Source of the DNA: Paraescarpia echinospica | Lineage: Eukaryota; Annelida; Polychaeta; Sabellida; Siboglinidae | DNA length: 64,000 bases | Assembly (NCBI GenBank): GCA_020002185.1 | Contig: CM034533.1 | Coordinates: 52,533,568 to 52,597,567, forward strand | Reading direction: 5' to 3' | Shown: positions 45,246-57,204 of the stretch, one piece after another | Position numbering within the stretch: the stretch's first letter is position 1 | Layout: every line of letters starts with the position of its first letter | Notes under the pieces: generated by a model | The model's input: only the letters and a program-made list of their open reading frames with translations | What the model was told of the DNA's origin: nothing | The model's database searches: none | Made by a program: the position numbers and the translations under genes

Positions 45246-46660
45246 TGACGGTGGTGGGAGTGAAAACCGTGCAGGCTGATAGCACTACGTCACTTGTCGA
45301 CACTTGTGTAGAATCCGGATTCTTTTGAAGCCCAAATAAAAACCGTGCATCCTAATCCTATTCACTAGTCGGCATTTGTATCGAATCCGGACCCTGTTGA
45401 AGCTCAAATAGCGTCAGCGACCCGGTTTGCGCTAGTCTGTGCCGCTGCGGCCGTGCGTTACTGCACAGATATATATAGCAGCGTATGTTGATACAAACCG
45501 GGGCGCTATTTATGCCTCAAATGGACGTAAGATGCAATATTCTTAAAGGTAAATATGCCTAGGATAATGTTGAGTGATGGATGGATGAGGTATCAAAGTT
45601 AAGCAAAACTCAAGCAGCAAAATCAATGACAAAGTGGGTTCGGATTCGATGCAAATGAAATGCCCACAACTCACAAGTTTTTTCAACAAGTCTAATGTTC
45701 TATACAGTTTTTTTAGCAAAATAAGGAATGTGATTCGTAAGAAATCTTTGTGCTAAATATATAATACATATTCCGACAAAGTTGTGCAAACAAACTTTTG
45801 GGAAAGTTGATTTGAGTGAAATACTTACGAATATAAACCACCGAATTTCACTTCTCATAAAAAAAATGCCTACTACCCAAAACCGTGTATACTAATGGGT
45901 TATCAATAACTTTGGTTAGACAGTGATATGTTTGCACAGTAATTGGATGTACTAAACAAATTATACTGTTTTATTAAAAGGTCACAATTTGAGAAACATT
46001 CTTGCGATTAATAGAAACATACTTTTGTGGCATTCCAGAAATGACTGTTTAATTAATTGTATAGCATTCTAGCAAACAAATAAAATATAATCTTTTGAAC
46101 ATAAACCACCAATTTACCATAATATTATGATATTAAAATAATTTAAAGGTGATGATGAAAGAGTCTTCAGATGATACCACTGGATGCTTCCCAGAGAAGT
46201 CGAGATGGTGTTCAACTGAACAGGTCTGCCAGGGAGTAAAGTGTAAGGCGCTTTGAGCAGTCCTGCGCTATTTAGGATCTTACCGTTTACTTTTTTATTG
46301 ACTCTGTCAGCGAGGTAACAAGGCCTAGGGTTAGTGCAAGAAAACATAACCATAACCAAGTACCAGTGGTCAAGTGGAAACCACACCTCTACAGAGTAGC
46401 AGTGGTAAAATGGAAACCACACCTCAACATGATGAAAAAATCATGATTACTGACTTTTATCAATCATTACTACATTTACAAGTAGTGTCTTGTTGTTTTA
46501 TATCTTCCCCTCTATATCCAAGAGTAAAGGTTAAAACATACCTCAGAATGCACCATTTTAAAGCTAGTTTTAAAAAAATCTCGGGGGACCATGCCCCCAG
46601 ACCCCCCTAGCAACGCTTTGCGCCTCCGGCGCTCACGTACCCCACCCCTACCACCTAGCC
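45246..46660. other. Non-coding stretch
   Basis: Two GTGGAAACCACACCTC units 37 bp apart (46375, 46409). A C-rich run at 46590-46620 (CCATGCCCCCAGACCCCCCT) precedes the transposon-like fragment below. No gene. Confidence 0.35.
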
Positions 46661-46667
46661 CATCATT

Positions 46668-46880
46668 TCACCCAGGGGAAACACTGTTCTCCTTTGCAAA
46701 CAACGTATTGTCAGCACCTGCCATTGACCCGCGCCTTCCTTTCTCACACTGCGCCAGCAAGAAGTCCTTGTCTTCAGCGATTTTCATCATGTCAAGAGCA
46801 TTGGCATGAGCGATATCAAAGAGATCATCGAGGGTAGAGTAGACGGCGCTCTCGTTAGCTTGCTGTGCCCCTTGTTCTTC
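46668..46880 (-). pseudogene. Fragment of a repetitive transposon-associated ORF
   Basis: On the - strand: QANESAVYSTLDDLFDIAHA, NALDMMKIAEDKDFLLAQ and CEKGRRGSMAG, ending at a TGA (46668-46670). The pattern LFDIAHA(D/N)AL..I..DxxFLxxQ..GRRG is one I associate with a repeated invertebrate ORF of unknown function linked to mobile DNA. Only this stretch is open. Confidence 0.4.
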
Positions 46881-47069
46881 TTAAGCAGACGCCAATTTTC
46901 AAGTCTTCTCTAATTTTGTTTCACAGTTTTGATGATCTCTCATTGGAATTCTTGCTTTCTGCCATAACTTGGCTATCTTCGTTATTGTTGCATCAGATGA
47001 CTGACTGCCTTATGGTTTTCTTAGGTTCGATATGGTGATGTAGAAATAAACCCAGTGCCATACGATATG

Positions 47070-47372
47070 ATTTAACAAGATTTAACAAGATTGCCATCCA
47101 GAGAATTAACTCTAGATGGCAGGTGGACAAGGAAGCCCTTTGGGTTATCGAGAGACCAACCCTTTTATCTACATATATCCAGCCCTTCTGAGGTATGTGT
47201 CAATTTTATTTTTAAACATATTCACACTACTAGCACCCACACAATCATCAGATAATCTGTTCCATTCATTCAGTCCTTTGTGAAAATGAGAACTTTCTTA
47301 GGTCTAATCTACGCTGCTCCTTTACTAATGTAACTTCATGTCCTCTAGTCTTTCTATCTTTCTTAACGATGT
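47070..47372 (-). mobile_element. 5'-truncated CR1 copy (3' end only)
   Basis: Reverse complement of the last 300 bases of the 0.5-5.2 kb CR1: from AGACTAGAGGACATGAAGTT through TAGATAAAAGGGTTGG(T) to CCATCTAGAGTTAATTCTCT and a (TCTTGTTAAA)n tail at 47070-47090. Abrupt 5' truncation at 47372. Confidence 0.9.
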
Positions 47373-47399
47373 TGGCAACTTGCTGCCAACCAATTCAGA

Positions 47400-48440
47400 G
47401 ACGGTGGAACCCAAGAGGTATACTCGGTCCTAAGACCTGGTTGTTGTTGTCATGGCTGATTTTATCGTACGAAACAAATCATTCAGCAAAGAAACAATAC
47501 CAGCATTTTAAATCAGCACTCATCAGTCAGCAAAACTGAGTCATAATAATCCGCCTGGATTCTCTGGACACGTCTGAGCATTTATGCAATTCTGATGTCA
47601 GCATGTCTGCAGTGCAGTCTGTCGGAGGGGGATGTATTTTCTATTGAGCATATCATGATCATGAACTGATACATGTATACATGGTATATCCATTGTTTAG
47701 GATAAGAGCATGCACAATTATGGTCTGAATCTCAGTTTCATATTATTATCAATGCAACCTGCCCTAATTTTATGTTGGCTGCCGCTTAGGAAATATCCAA
47801 CATTTCAACACCATTGAGCTACCTCTAAATATTGCTCAAATGTGCTCATATTTTGTGAGAAATTTAATTTTATATATTGGAACAAAATCAGAGGGTAAGA
47901 AGACGACATATAAAAACTTCAGAAATGTGGACCACCCTATTGTTTACTAATGACAAAGTTTGCGCTATTATTTCTGACACTGCATTTAAGGTAAGTTGAC
48001 ATTATGTTCGAAATGCAACTGAATGAGCGATAAAATGGATGACTTGGGCTTTGTTTATGTTTCGTTGTCCAAGTTTGGTCACCGTCAGTTGGGTTTTCGG
48101 CACGGAGACTGCTGTTTATATGTTACTATATATATATATATGAAAATTATGTCTTTTATTATAATTATTAGGTATTCTAACTCTGTCAATTGTTCTAATG
48201 GTTGACATTTGGTTGCTTCAGGTGTCAATATGCTAGTGATCACAATTGTCAACAGACAACACTGACGTCGACGTGACACAGAAGCGATATATATATAGGA
48301 TGACAGCAACAAAGATAGAAGACTTACAAAGTCAAAGCTGTGTTTGCTATCTATACTTATACAAAGTGAACTGATTTACAACGTCTCATGTCTAAGCCAG
48401 GCATGACAAGTGTAAATACATAGTAGAATGCATTTGCAGT
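47400..48440. other. Non-coding stretch
   Basis: Contains short TA runs (48126-48141, 48289-48298). No gene or element recognised. Confidence 0.35.
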
Positions 48441-48454
48441 CAATAAAATGTAGG

Positions 48455-49332
48455 CTTAGGCTATTTTCAGAGCAGCTCTGGAAATAAGCGCGAGTCTGAC
48501 CGTTATTTTCAGAGCAGCTCTGGATATAAGCGCGAGTCTGACCGTTATTTCCAGAGCAGATCTCGACGTGTACGCACATGCACTTAGTAATATTTTCATT
48601 GTATATACGTGGACAGACTAATTATTTAAAGTAAATGCGACGCTGTTGAATCATTTCGTGCGTGTTTTTGACGGTCTTGATGGGGAAATTGAGAAGATAT
48701 TTATTTCCAGAGCAGCTCTGGAAATAAGCGCGAGTCTGACCGTTATTTCCAGAGCAGCTCTGGAAATAAGCGCGAGTCTGACCGTTATTTCCAGAGCAGC
48801 TCTGGAAATAAGCGCGAGTCTGACCGTTATTTCCAGAGCAGATCTCGACGTGTACGCACATGCACTTAGTAATATTTTCATTGTATATATGTGGACAGAC
48901 TAATTATTTAAAGTAAATGCGACGCTGTTGAATCATTTCGTGCGTGTTTTTGACGGTCTTGATGGGGAAATTGAGAAGATATTTATTTTCAGAGCTGCTC
49001 TGGAAATAAGCGCGAGTCTGACCGATATTTCCAGAGCAGCTCTGGATATAAGCGCAAGTCTGACCGTTATTTCCAGAGCAGATCTCGACGTGTACGCACG
49101 TGCACTTAGTAATATTTTCATTGCATATACGTGGACAGACTAATTATTTAAAGTAAATGCGACGCTGTTGAATCATTTCGTGCGTGTTTTTGACGGTCTT
49201 GATGGGGAAATTGAGAAGATATTTATTTTCAGAGCTGCTCTGGAAATAAGCGCGAGTCTGACCATTATTTCCAGAGCAGCTCTGGAAATAAGCCCGAATC
49301 TGATGCTATTTTCAGAGCTGCTCTGGAAATAG
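48455..49332. repeat. Higher-order repeat: 42-bp palindromic units plus a 150-bp spacer block
   Basis: The 42-bp unit carries the dyad TTTCCAGAGCAGCTCTGGAA followed by ATAAGCGCGAGTCTGACCG. Runs of 2-4 units alternate with a conserved block of about 150 bp starting CAGATCTCGACGTGTACGCA (48557, 48839, 49079). Block spacing is 282 then 240 bp, a difference of exactly one 42-bp unit. Confidence 0.93.
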
Positions 49333-49689
49333 CCAGGGCGTAAAATGTATGATATTCCACTCTAGATATAGTTGTCCAGAATATTAATTTTCTGTTTGTC
49401 ACCTATAAATGACAAAATATTTTTAACCAATCGACACCACAGTCACACCATTTTAAAGATAAATCAATGGACATTAAAATAAACACAACTTGCAATTATA
49501 GAAAATCGACAGTTTTGAAGATACAGCTTAAAAATTGCCGGCACCCAGAAATGTTGAGATTTGTGGCACCAGCATGGGAAACAGGAATACATGCCAATTT
49601 AACTGGCCTGGGCCGGGGTCTAAATACATGTACTTTACTGGGTTAAATGCCATTAAATTAACAGTTCAACAATCTACAGGACAAACAAG

Positions 49690-50236
49690 ACTCCGTCGAT
49701 TAAAGATCTATGCTAGGTTGGTACATTCGCCTTTTCCGGTCTCGACACATCGGACACAAAGTATCCCCGACACGCCTGTCGATGACTGGCATTAGCGACA
49801 CACAAAGACCGGCGGAAGCCCATCTGTCGCGTGCCTACCGCCGCGACACGGGAGCTAGCGACCACCTGCTAGTGCTAGCCAAAGTTACAAACTAGTTCAC
49901 AAGTCCGACTTTTCGAAACATCACACACGAAACATACCTGATATGCCATCGTGGTCAACTCCTGAGTTTGTGGCGTCAACCTGGTCACATTTCTTTAACG
50001 GTCACTGCCTTTGCAACCGGCAACGTAACTTATTTAGATCCCGCGACATTTATTCCGCGAAAAATTCGAGCGACCTTGATGTGCTCCAGAAACGCATTCA
50101 TTGGCCGAGCTTAGAGTTCATGGGGTTACGGTCACGCAAAGGCGCGGCGACAGTGGCGAGACAGCGCAAAGACTATGACAGGAATAGCGCTATGGCGAAA
50201 AAAATCCTGCACCTGAAAAATACTGCCGCACCGACC
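49690..50236 (+). other. GC-richer segment, possibly decayed retroelement ORF
   Basis: GASDHLLVLAKV (49850-49885) resembles the SDHxLVxAxV end of LINE endonucleases, and a later frame reads WPSLEFMGLRSRKGAATVAR. The evidence is thin. The segment is interrupted by the LINE copy at 50237. Confidence 0.25.
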
Positions 50237-51617
50237 CTTAATGCGCATGTTCGGAAGTACAGTTTTTCGCGGGGAGACAAAGGCTTGTTATAGAATCGAA
50301 AGAGTCCAAAACTTTAATCTTCTTGGGGTGACTTTGCAAGAAAACCTAAGCTGGGATATTCATATTAAAAATATTTCAATCAAATGTTCTAAACTGATAG
50401 GCATATTAAACAAACTAAAACGATTTTTACCAGTAAATATAAAAGTTACTTTGTATAGCTCTTTAATGTTACCGTACATTAATTATGGCCTAATGATATG
50501 GGGTTTTAAATGTAACAGAATCATCAAACTACAAAAAAAGTGATGAGAATAATATGTTTAGCAAAATATAATGAACATACTGAGCCGTTGTTCAAGAAAC
50601 TAAACATCCTTAATGTAACAGATATGCTGCACTTACAGAAATTGAAATTATACTATAAATATGTCCATATGACATTACCAGCATAAATTACATTTACAAA
50701 TTGCAAAAATTACCATTTACGCTAAATAAAAATGTTCACAATATTAATACACGGATACATGACAACATCCATACAAATAGAGCAAAACATGACTTTGCCA
50801 AAAGATCCTTTCGGTTTGATATTCCATTACTAATAAATAATACTGCACCTCACATAAGGAACAAAATTTTAACACACAGCCTTCAAGGATTTATTAGTTA
50901 TGCCAAAATATGTTTTCTACAAAATTACAGAATACAGTGCTCTTTGCCAAATTGTTATATATGTGGACATTCTGAATAACTAACAACTAATTATATCTTG
51001 TTTTAATCGTATTACTTGTGTTAATTTACGTACACAGTGTACTGTTATTAATATGTCTGATGTAGTTGTAATCATCTGCCAGTTATAAAAGTAAGATAAC
51101 TTTTTATATTTTTGTTGTTGAGATTTTGACATCTATTATTTGGTAATTTAATTATAATGCTTGTGTAACCGATACTGCATTTGATAGTATGCACTTGTGT
51201 TGTTATCATTTTATCGAAAGTGTTTAAGTAAGCCAAATATACTATGTTGAAAATTAATTAAGCGTGTGGCTGCTACGAGAGCGACCAATAATGGTCTTAG
51301 TGGCAGTCTCCCTGACCCTTGTTTTTGTTTATCTACAGCTACCTGATAGTTCATGATTAAGATGTTGCTAATTGATTATTATCATTCATTGATTGTTTTT
51401 ACTTTTATGCTATATATTCTACTTTATAATACATGTATTTTGTACTTATTATCTCAACACTTATTCAGTTTTTCATAATTGAGCTGCAGGTAGTTATGGG
51501 TTTTTGATAATGATACCGATTTTGTTTGTACATATGGGTCAAATAAACACTTCCGATTCCGATTCCGATTATAATTATGTCAGCATCTTAGCAAGGGGCG
51601 AACAATCCTGCTGCTGT
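50237..51617 (+). mobile_element. 5'-truncated LINE copy with ATTCCG-repeat tail
   Basis: Coding remnants: VQNFNLLGVTLQENLSWDIH, NKLKRFLPVNIK, SLMLPYINYGLMIWG, then after a stop MRIICLAKYNEHTEPLFKKL (50540-50600), LQKLKLYYKY, and last TRIHDNIHTNRAKHDFAKRS. This is the C-terminal region of a non-LTR ORF2. The 3' end is a (GATTCC)n-type tail (51553-51571). The copy sits between two versions of AAATACTGCCGCACCGACC (50218 and 51618), consistent with a target-site duplication. Confidence 0.75.
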
Positions 51618-51639
51618 AAAATACTGCCGCACCGACCTT

Positions 51640-52255
51640 GGATTCTGGCTGGCACCTGTTCGGGTCCTGTTGATTTGTTTGTTTTTATGTCATGAAGTAA
51701 TTTGGCGATTCCTTTTGTTGTGATGTTGATGTGTTTTATACTAGTAATCTAATGATTATGTCTGATATACACACGCACGCACGCACACACATGCAAATAA
51801 ATAAATAAATAATTTTTGATCCAATTCAAATACAATTTTCACTACATCTGAAGAACTAATTCCTGTTGTAACTAGCCAAGTATGTGACATATATGTCAAC
51901 TTATTACCTAAATATGAATTGCTAAAGTTTGACAAAAATTAATTGTTTAAATAATTCTCAACAATTCATTATTATTATTTTTTTTTTTAATTAGCGGTTA
52001 CATGCTGCGTATGAAATGTTCATAAATTACTATGCTACAGAATGTGAGTTTCTGACAAGTACTTACAGACATGAGCGTATAACAAAACATTTTATTATGA
52101 CCGACCGGCAATGCCCACTGCCGTGGTCGTCAGGTCGTAGCACCATTTATAGACTACACCAATATACAACTCATGACACCATCTATAAACTCTTCTTGCG
52201 ATTGTCCAGGCGCCGAGAAATGGGAGCACCGTAGGGCTCCCGTTCTACCGCCTGG
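51640..52255. other. Non-coding stretch with SINE-like fragment
   Basis: A GCAC(A/G)CACGCACGC run and (AAATA)n lie at 51770-51810. GATTGTCCAGGCGCCGAGAA (52200) is related to TTTTATCCAGGCGCCGCGAG at 58459, both followed by ATGGGAG(C/A)ACCGTA, suggesting a shared dispersed repeat. No gene. Confidence 0.4.
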
Positions 52256-52912
52256 TAGATAACACTAGTAGTATATAGTGAGCTCGACAACCCTTGAATC
52301 AGGGAAATTCAGTAAATTGGCATAATTTTTCAATCTTTTAACATGCTTATTTTTCACTGATTTTGCAAACGTCTGATGAGCTACACACTAGAGGCGCCAC
52401 TATCGCTATAAAATTGACCAATCAGCGACGATGAATCCGTAAATTAGACGTGGTGTATGTAGGAGCTGGAATACGTAAAGGGCTGTATTATACTGGAGTG
52501 GAAAATTTCCCGCTAAGTAAAAGGATCGACGCCTGATGATTTTTTCGGGTAAGCGGTGCTCGTCGCCTGAGCGCGCACTGGGCGAAGTGTTGATCGTGTG
52601 TGACGGCGGCCGGTGGGTTTAACTGGTCGATCAGACGTGAACTATACAGAAATCGGCAATGATATGCTTATTTTTGATTGTCGTGTATGATCGTTTCAGG
52701 CTGAGTAACTTTGTGGTGTGAATTTTATTGCGAGAAAACCGATAATGATAAGCGAATTTGACGAAACAAGATATATATTTTGGTGTGAAATCGGCTGTTA
52801 TATGCTGTTAAGTGCATGGACGTTCGGCGTGTTTTTAAATGACTATAGGGTGTCGATGTTATGGTGAGGGATAAATTATGGACTTTTCTGTGTGTAAATT
52901 ATCGCTATTAAC

Positions 52913-53654
52913 TTAAAACCGACGCCTTGTTATTTTTGAACGCACAGTGCTATTCGACTGTGCGCGAGCGCGCTTAGAAAATCCCCCGTTAATGTAGAAT
53001 TGATTTTTTTTTTAAACCGCCGTGTGGCGATTTCGTAAGCATGCGCTCGGAATTCCGGCAGCGCGAGTAAACGCTGGGTGTAACTACAACGCTCTCAGAG
53101 GTGCATGGCAGCCGATCCGCCGTAGACGAACTGACAAGAGTTGGTGCAAATTATGCGAAGCGCGAGTAAACTATGATGCTCCTAGACGTGGTCGATAGAG
53201 GTAGAAATCGGGGCGTTCTCTTATCGTAAGATCGACGTGGCAGGCAGCAGTTCTTGTTGGCAGTGCCAGTGTCCCATGCTCGTCCGGCGAGCCGGCAGTG
53301 ACGTAGGCCTCCCCGTGAGCATCGCAGCATTCCGACGCGAGCCACTCGTTTTGAGCACGCTCGAGTCTTTCACTTGAAAACCCCGTTTCCCACCGCTATC
53401 GTTCTGTCAGCACGGGGTGGAAGGTGTCTTTGTTAGCGTCCTTCTGGCTAGCTAGCCCACCGCGTTTACCCGCGCTTCGCATAATTTGCTCCAATACATG
53501 TCAGTTCGTCTACGTCGGATCGGCTGCCACCTCTGAGATCGTCGTAGTTACACCCAGCGTTTGCCCGCGCTGCCGGAATTCCGAGCGCTTGCTTACGTCA
53601 TCGTCATAGTCGAATAACACTGCTCGCTCAAAAATAACACGGCGTTGGTTTTAA
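52913..53654. mobile_element. Foldback element with TTAAAACC ends
   Basis: Begins TTAAAACCGACGCCTTGTTA and ends GGCGTTGGTTTTAA. The arms are long inverted repeats (52913-53175 and 53455-53654) sharing GCTCGGAATTCCGGCAGCGC, CGCTGGGTGTAACTAC, CGTAGACGAACTGACA and AATTATGCGAAGCGCG with their complements. The left arm has about 75 bp extra. Loop about 280 bp. No ORF with recognisable function. Confidence 0.75.
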
Positions 53655-54280
53655 GTTAAAGGGAATAAAAACATCTATGGCTTGAATTCATGTTATATTA
53701 CATCCTGCTATCTATTTCCATGTCCACCAAGCCAAAAACAATCAACAAAATCAATGAAATAGAAATTCCACATTTAATGCTGTACATCCGGACATTTTCG
53801 AATATGCATATTTTTGGCGCGCTTTTCGGGATGCCGAGATGTGACGTCACTTATGACCCACACTCGCATCAGGCCGACCCTTTCCATGCATTCAGAGCAT
53901 GTTTACAAGTATAGCTTTTGGGTCGAAACGAGCGTCAGAATGAGTTATTGTGCAATATTCCGATGAAATACAAACACTAGTCATCATAGACGAACAAGCA
54001 GTTATCTTACCGTTCCACATGAATTGAATTTTATTCAAAACGATAAATGCGAATGTGCCTACAAGTCGACTAGGTTTCGCCGAGCTTGGGCTCGTTTTCA
54101 GAATAATTATATCGAATGCAACCAACGAGAGATAATCTACACCAATAAACATACATAGCAAACATATATCGTATCCAGCTACAGAAAGTAACGTGTATAA
54201 TCTCATAATATCAGTAGAATATCGATGTATGAAGGAGGAGTTGTATCATAACAGCTTAAATCAGTGAGCAAATTTCTGTC

Positions 54281-54366
54281 GGCCCTGCTAGCTCAGTTAG
54301 AAAAGGCGTTGGTACCTTAGCATTTATTTTGCAATCGGGTGACGCTGGTTCAAACCCCACACCAAA
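54281..54366 (+). other. tRNA-like module, left arm of copy B
   Basis: GGCCCTGCTAGCTCAGTTAG (A-box-like TAGCTCAGTTAG) and GGTTCAAACCCCACACCA (B-box-like), about 50 bases apart. The acceptor stem does not close, so it is read as tRNA-derived rather than a tRNA gene. Confidence 0.45.
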
Positions 54367-54816
54367 TCGTTGATTTGTTTACACTTTTTTTGGTTTATGT
54401 TTTCGCGAAGCAATATAAATCAAATCATTTTTGTATACTATGATGCACTGTTTGTAAATATTTTGGTAGTAATTATTTATTCGCCACAAAAATTAAAATA
54501 TGGTAATTATATATAACGCGATGTTTCAAAATTTTATTTATTCAGACAGATCACCATTTGTTTTCACATATATAATTACAATATATTACCGTACAATATA
54601 TATACAATTAAAAAATTATATATCCATTACATTGTATTTGTTTGGATGAATAAAATTTAGAAAAATCGTTATATAATCCCTATATTTTCATCTTTTGTGG
54701 CGAATAAATAATTACTACCAAAATATTTATAAACAGTGTATCATAGCATAAAAATGATTTGGTTTATATTACTTCGTGAAAACATAAACCAAAATTAGTG
54801 TAAAAAAATCAATGGT

Positions 54817-54901
54817 TTGGTGTGGGGTTTGAACCGGCGTCGCCCGATTGCAAAATAAACGCTAAGTAACCAACGCCTTTACCAACCGAGCTAACAGGAC
54901 C
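54817..54901 (-). other. tRNA-like module, right arm of copy B
   Basis: On the - strand: GGTCCTGTTAGCTCGGTTGG, then GGTTCAAACCCCACACCA. Best preserved of the three copies (internal promoter boxes intact) but without a closing acceptor stem. Confidence 0.45.
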
Positions 54902-56756
54902 GATAGAAATTCACTCACTGATTTAAGTTGCTATGATAAATTGAACAACTCCTCCTTCATACGTCGATATTCTAGTGATATTATGAGATTATACATGTTA
55001 CTTTCTGTAGCTGGATACGATATATGTTTGCTATGTATGTTTATTGGTGTAGATTATCTCTCGTTGGTTGCATTCGATATAATTATTCTGAAAACGAGCC
55101 CAAGCTCGGCGAAACCTAGTCGACTTGTAGGCACATTCGCATTAATTGTTTTGAATAAAATTCGATTCACGTGGAACGGAAAGATAACTGCTTGTTCGTC
55201 TATGATGACTAGTGTTTGTATTTCATCGGAATATTGCACAATAACTCATTCTGACGCTCGTTTCGACCCAAAAGCTATACTTGTAAACATGCTCTGAATG
55301 CATGGAAAGGCTCGGCCTGATGCGAGTGTGGGTCATAAGTGACGTCCCGATACCACGTGATCGCTATAGCTCATTAAATTTTATTTTCCGCGGGAATCGC
55401 TACACAGACGGGTTTAAAATCGAATTTATGCTACAAATGTATTTTTCTGTATTTTTTAGTGTTGTCAAATGTTACATACAAGGTTAAACTGTGTGTACAC
55501 ATGAAAAAAGGATTTTAGCTAATGCCTTATTTTTATTTCCTTTAACAGCCAGAATGTCCACACAGAAAAGTCCAGAATTTATCCCTCACCATAAAATCGA
55601 CATCCTTTAGTCATTTAAAAACACGTCGAACGTCCAAGCACTTCTCAATAACGGTATAACAGCCGATTTCACTCAAAAATAACATATTTCTTGTTTCGTT
55701 AAATTCGCTTATCATTATTGGTTTTCTCGCAATAAAATTCACACCACAGTGTTACACATCCCGAAACGATCATACACGACCATCAAAAATAAGCATATCA
55801 TTGCCGATTTCTGTATAATTCACGTCTGATCGACCAGTTAAATCCACCGGCCGCCGTCACAAACGATCAACACCGCGCTCAGCGCGCGTCCAGGCGACGA
55901 GCACCACTTACCCGAAACAAATCGCACAAGGCGTCGATCTTTTACTTAGCGGGAAACTTCCCACTCGACTATAATACACCCCTTTACGTATTCCAGCTCC
56001 TACATACACCACGTCGGATAGATACCGATTAATCGAATTCCTAAACCTCTCATTCATCCCGCCTTATTATAACACCTCATTCTAGCCTCGGCTCCAACCA
56101 TAATACCACTCGCTCTCTTCATCATATGCCCTCGGAATCTCAACCGACCGATAGGCGGCACCACCACAAGCGTCAGCCTCACAAAATAGACACTACACCA
56201 CCGCTAGGCACAAGCTGCGATCTACCGCTCACGCCAACAAATAAGGGGGCCCCTTACACCCAATCAGCGAATTTTCCCACGGTCATGACGTCGTCATCTC
56301 CGCTGTCCGAATCTCAACCAAACAACACTGATAGGTACCCAAGCTCTGCGGAGTGGCGTCGTGATGTTTTCCCACGGTTATGATGCAAATCCCCAACAAA
56401 ACCGATAGGCGGCGCCAACAACTAAGGGAGGCTCACCCAAACTCCAGCTCCCACACCTCAAAGGCCATCATCAAAAAAACAGGTGTCCTAAAAACAATTT
56501 TCACACCGATACTTCCGTCCATCCGTCTTCACAACGAATTTTTCCACGTGCACCACGTCATCATACAATACTGGTCGATGATTGGTCAATTTTAACGACG
56601 CGATAGTGGCGCCTCTAGTGTGTAGCTCGTCAAACGTTTGCAAAAACAGTGAAAAATTAGGCATGTTAAAAGATAGGGAAAATTATGCCAGGATACTAAA
56701 TTTCCCTGATTTAAGGGTTATCGAGCTCACTATATACTACTAATACTGGTTTTCAC

Positions 56757-56953
56757 TTAGTCTCGCTTAACCGACTCTCGCCTGGCTGCGTGACTTCGCT
56801 AGGAAGATAGTCTTGCTAAGAATCGCGTTTTGACCGCCCACTTGTTGACAGCCATGAGAGCTGCCACCTAGTAATATTGGCAGGGCCTTAATAATCCAGG
56901 CCATAGTGAGGGCCCAATGCTGCCACCTCACGGCGCCTGGTAATCGAGGCTAG
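56757..56953. mobile_element. MITE (TTAGTCTCG...CGAGGCTAG), first tandem copy
   Basis: The ends TTAGTCTCGCTTAACCGAC and GGTAATCGAGGCTAG form imperfect inverted repeats. Flanks TTTTCAC (left) and TTTTCAA (right) suggest a target duplication of about 7 bp. Length is 197 bp; there is no coding capacity. Confidence 0.65.
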
Positions 56954-57204
56954 TTTTCAATGTCCGACACTGATTCCGGTTTACCCTGAATCCAGGTAGA
57001 GACGATGATCATACAATACTGGTCGATGATTGGTCAATTTTAACGACGCGATAGTGGCGCCTCTAGTGTGTAGCTCGTCAAACGTTTGCAAAAACAGTGA
57101 ACAATGAGGCATGTTAAAAGATAGGGAAAATTATGCCAGGATACTAAATGTCCCTGATTTAAGGGTTATCGAGCTCACTATATACTACTAATACTGGTTT
57201 TCAC

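Larger units (their letters stand above)
53656..55545. mobile_element. Palindromic TTAA element with two tRNA-like modules, copy B
   Basis: Begins TTAAAGGGAATAAAAACATC and ends ATTTTTATTTCCTTTAA. From about 53880 to 54500 the sequence is the inverted copy of about 54680-55340, with an AT-rich centre (54520-54680). Each arm matches element A (36666-37697), so B looks like two A elements joined through their left halves. It has no transposase. Confidence 0.8.
52262..56748. repeat. Outer palindrome (about 4.5 kb) with two TTAA elements nested at its centre
   Basis: Left arm 52262-52912 and right arm 55546-56748 are inverted repeats: left GTATATAGTGAGCTCGACAA against right TTATCGAGCTCACTATATAC; both contain the complement pair of ACACTAGAGGCGCCACTATC; at the centre CACACAGAAAAGTCCA..ATTTATCCCTCACCATAA mirrors left 52850-52905. 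The right arm has about 580 bp extra (about 56013-56590). Between the arms lie the elements 52913-53654 and 53656-55545, back to back. Confidence 0.8.

Noticed and set aside
54281..54366. Functional tRNA gene
   Set aside because: A and B boxes are present but the acceptor and T stems do not pair, no sensible anticodon arm can be drawn, and the module recurs inside a mobile element.
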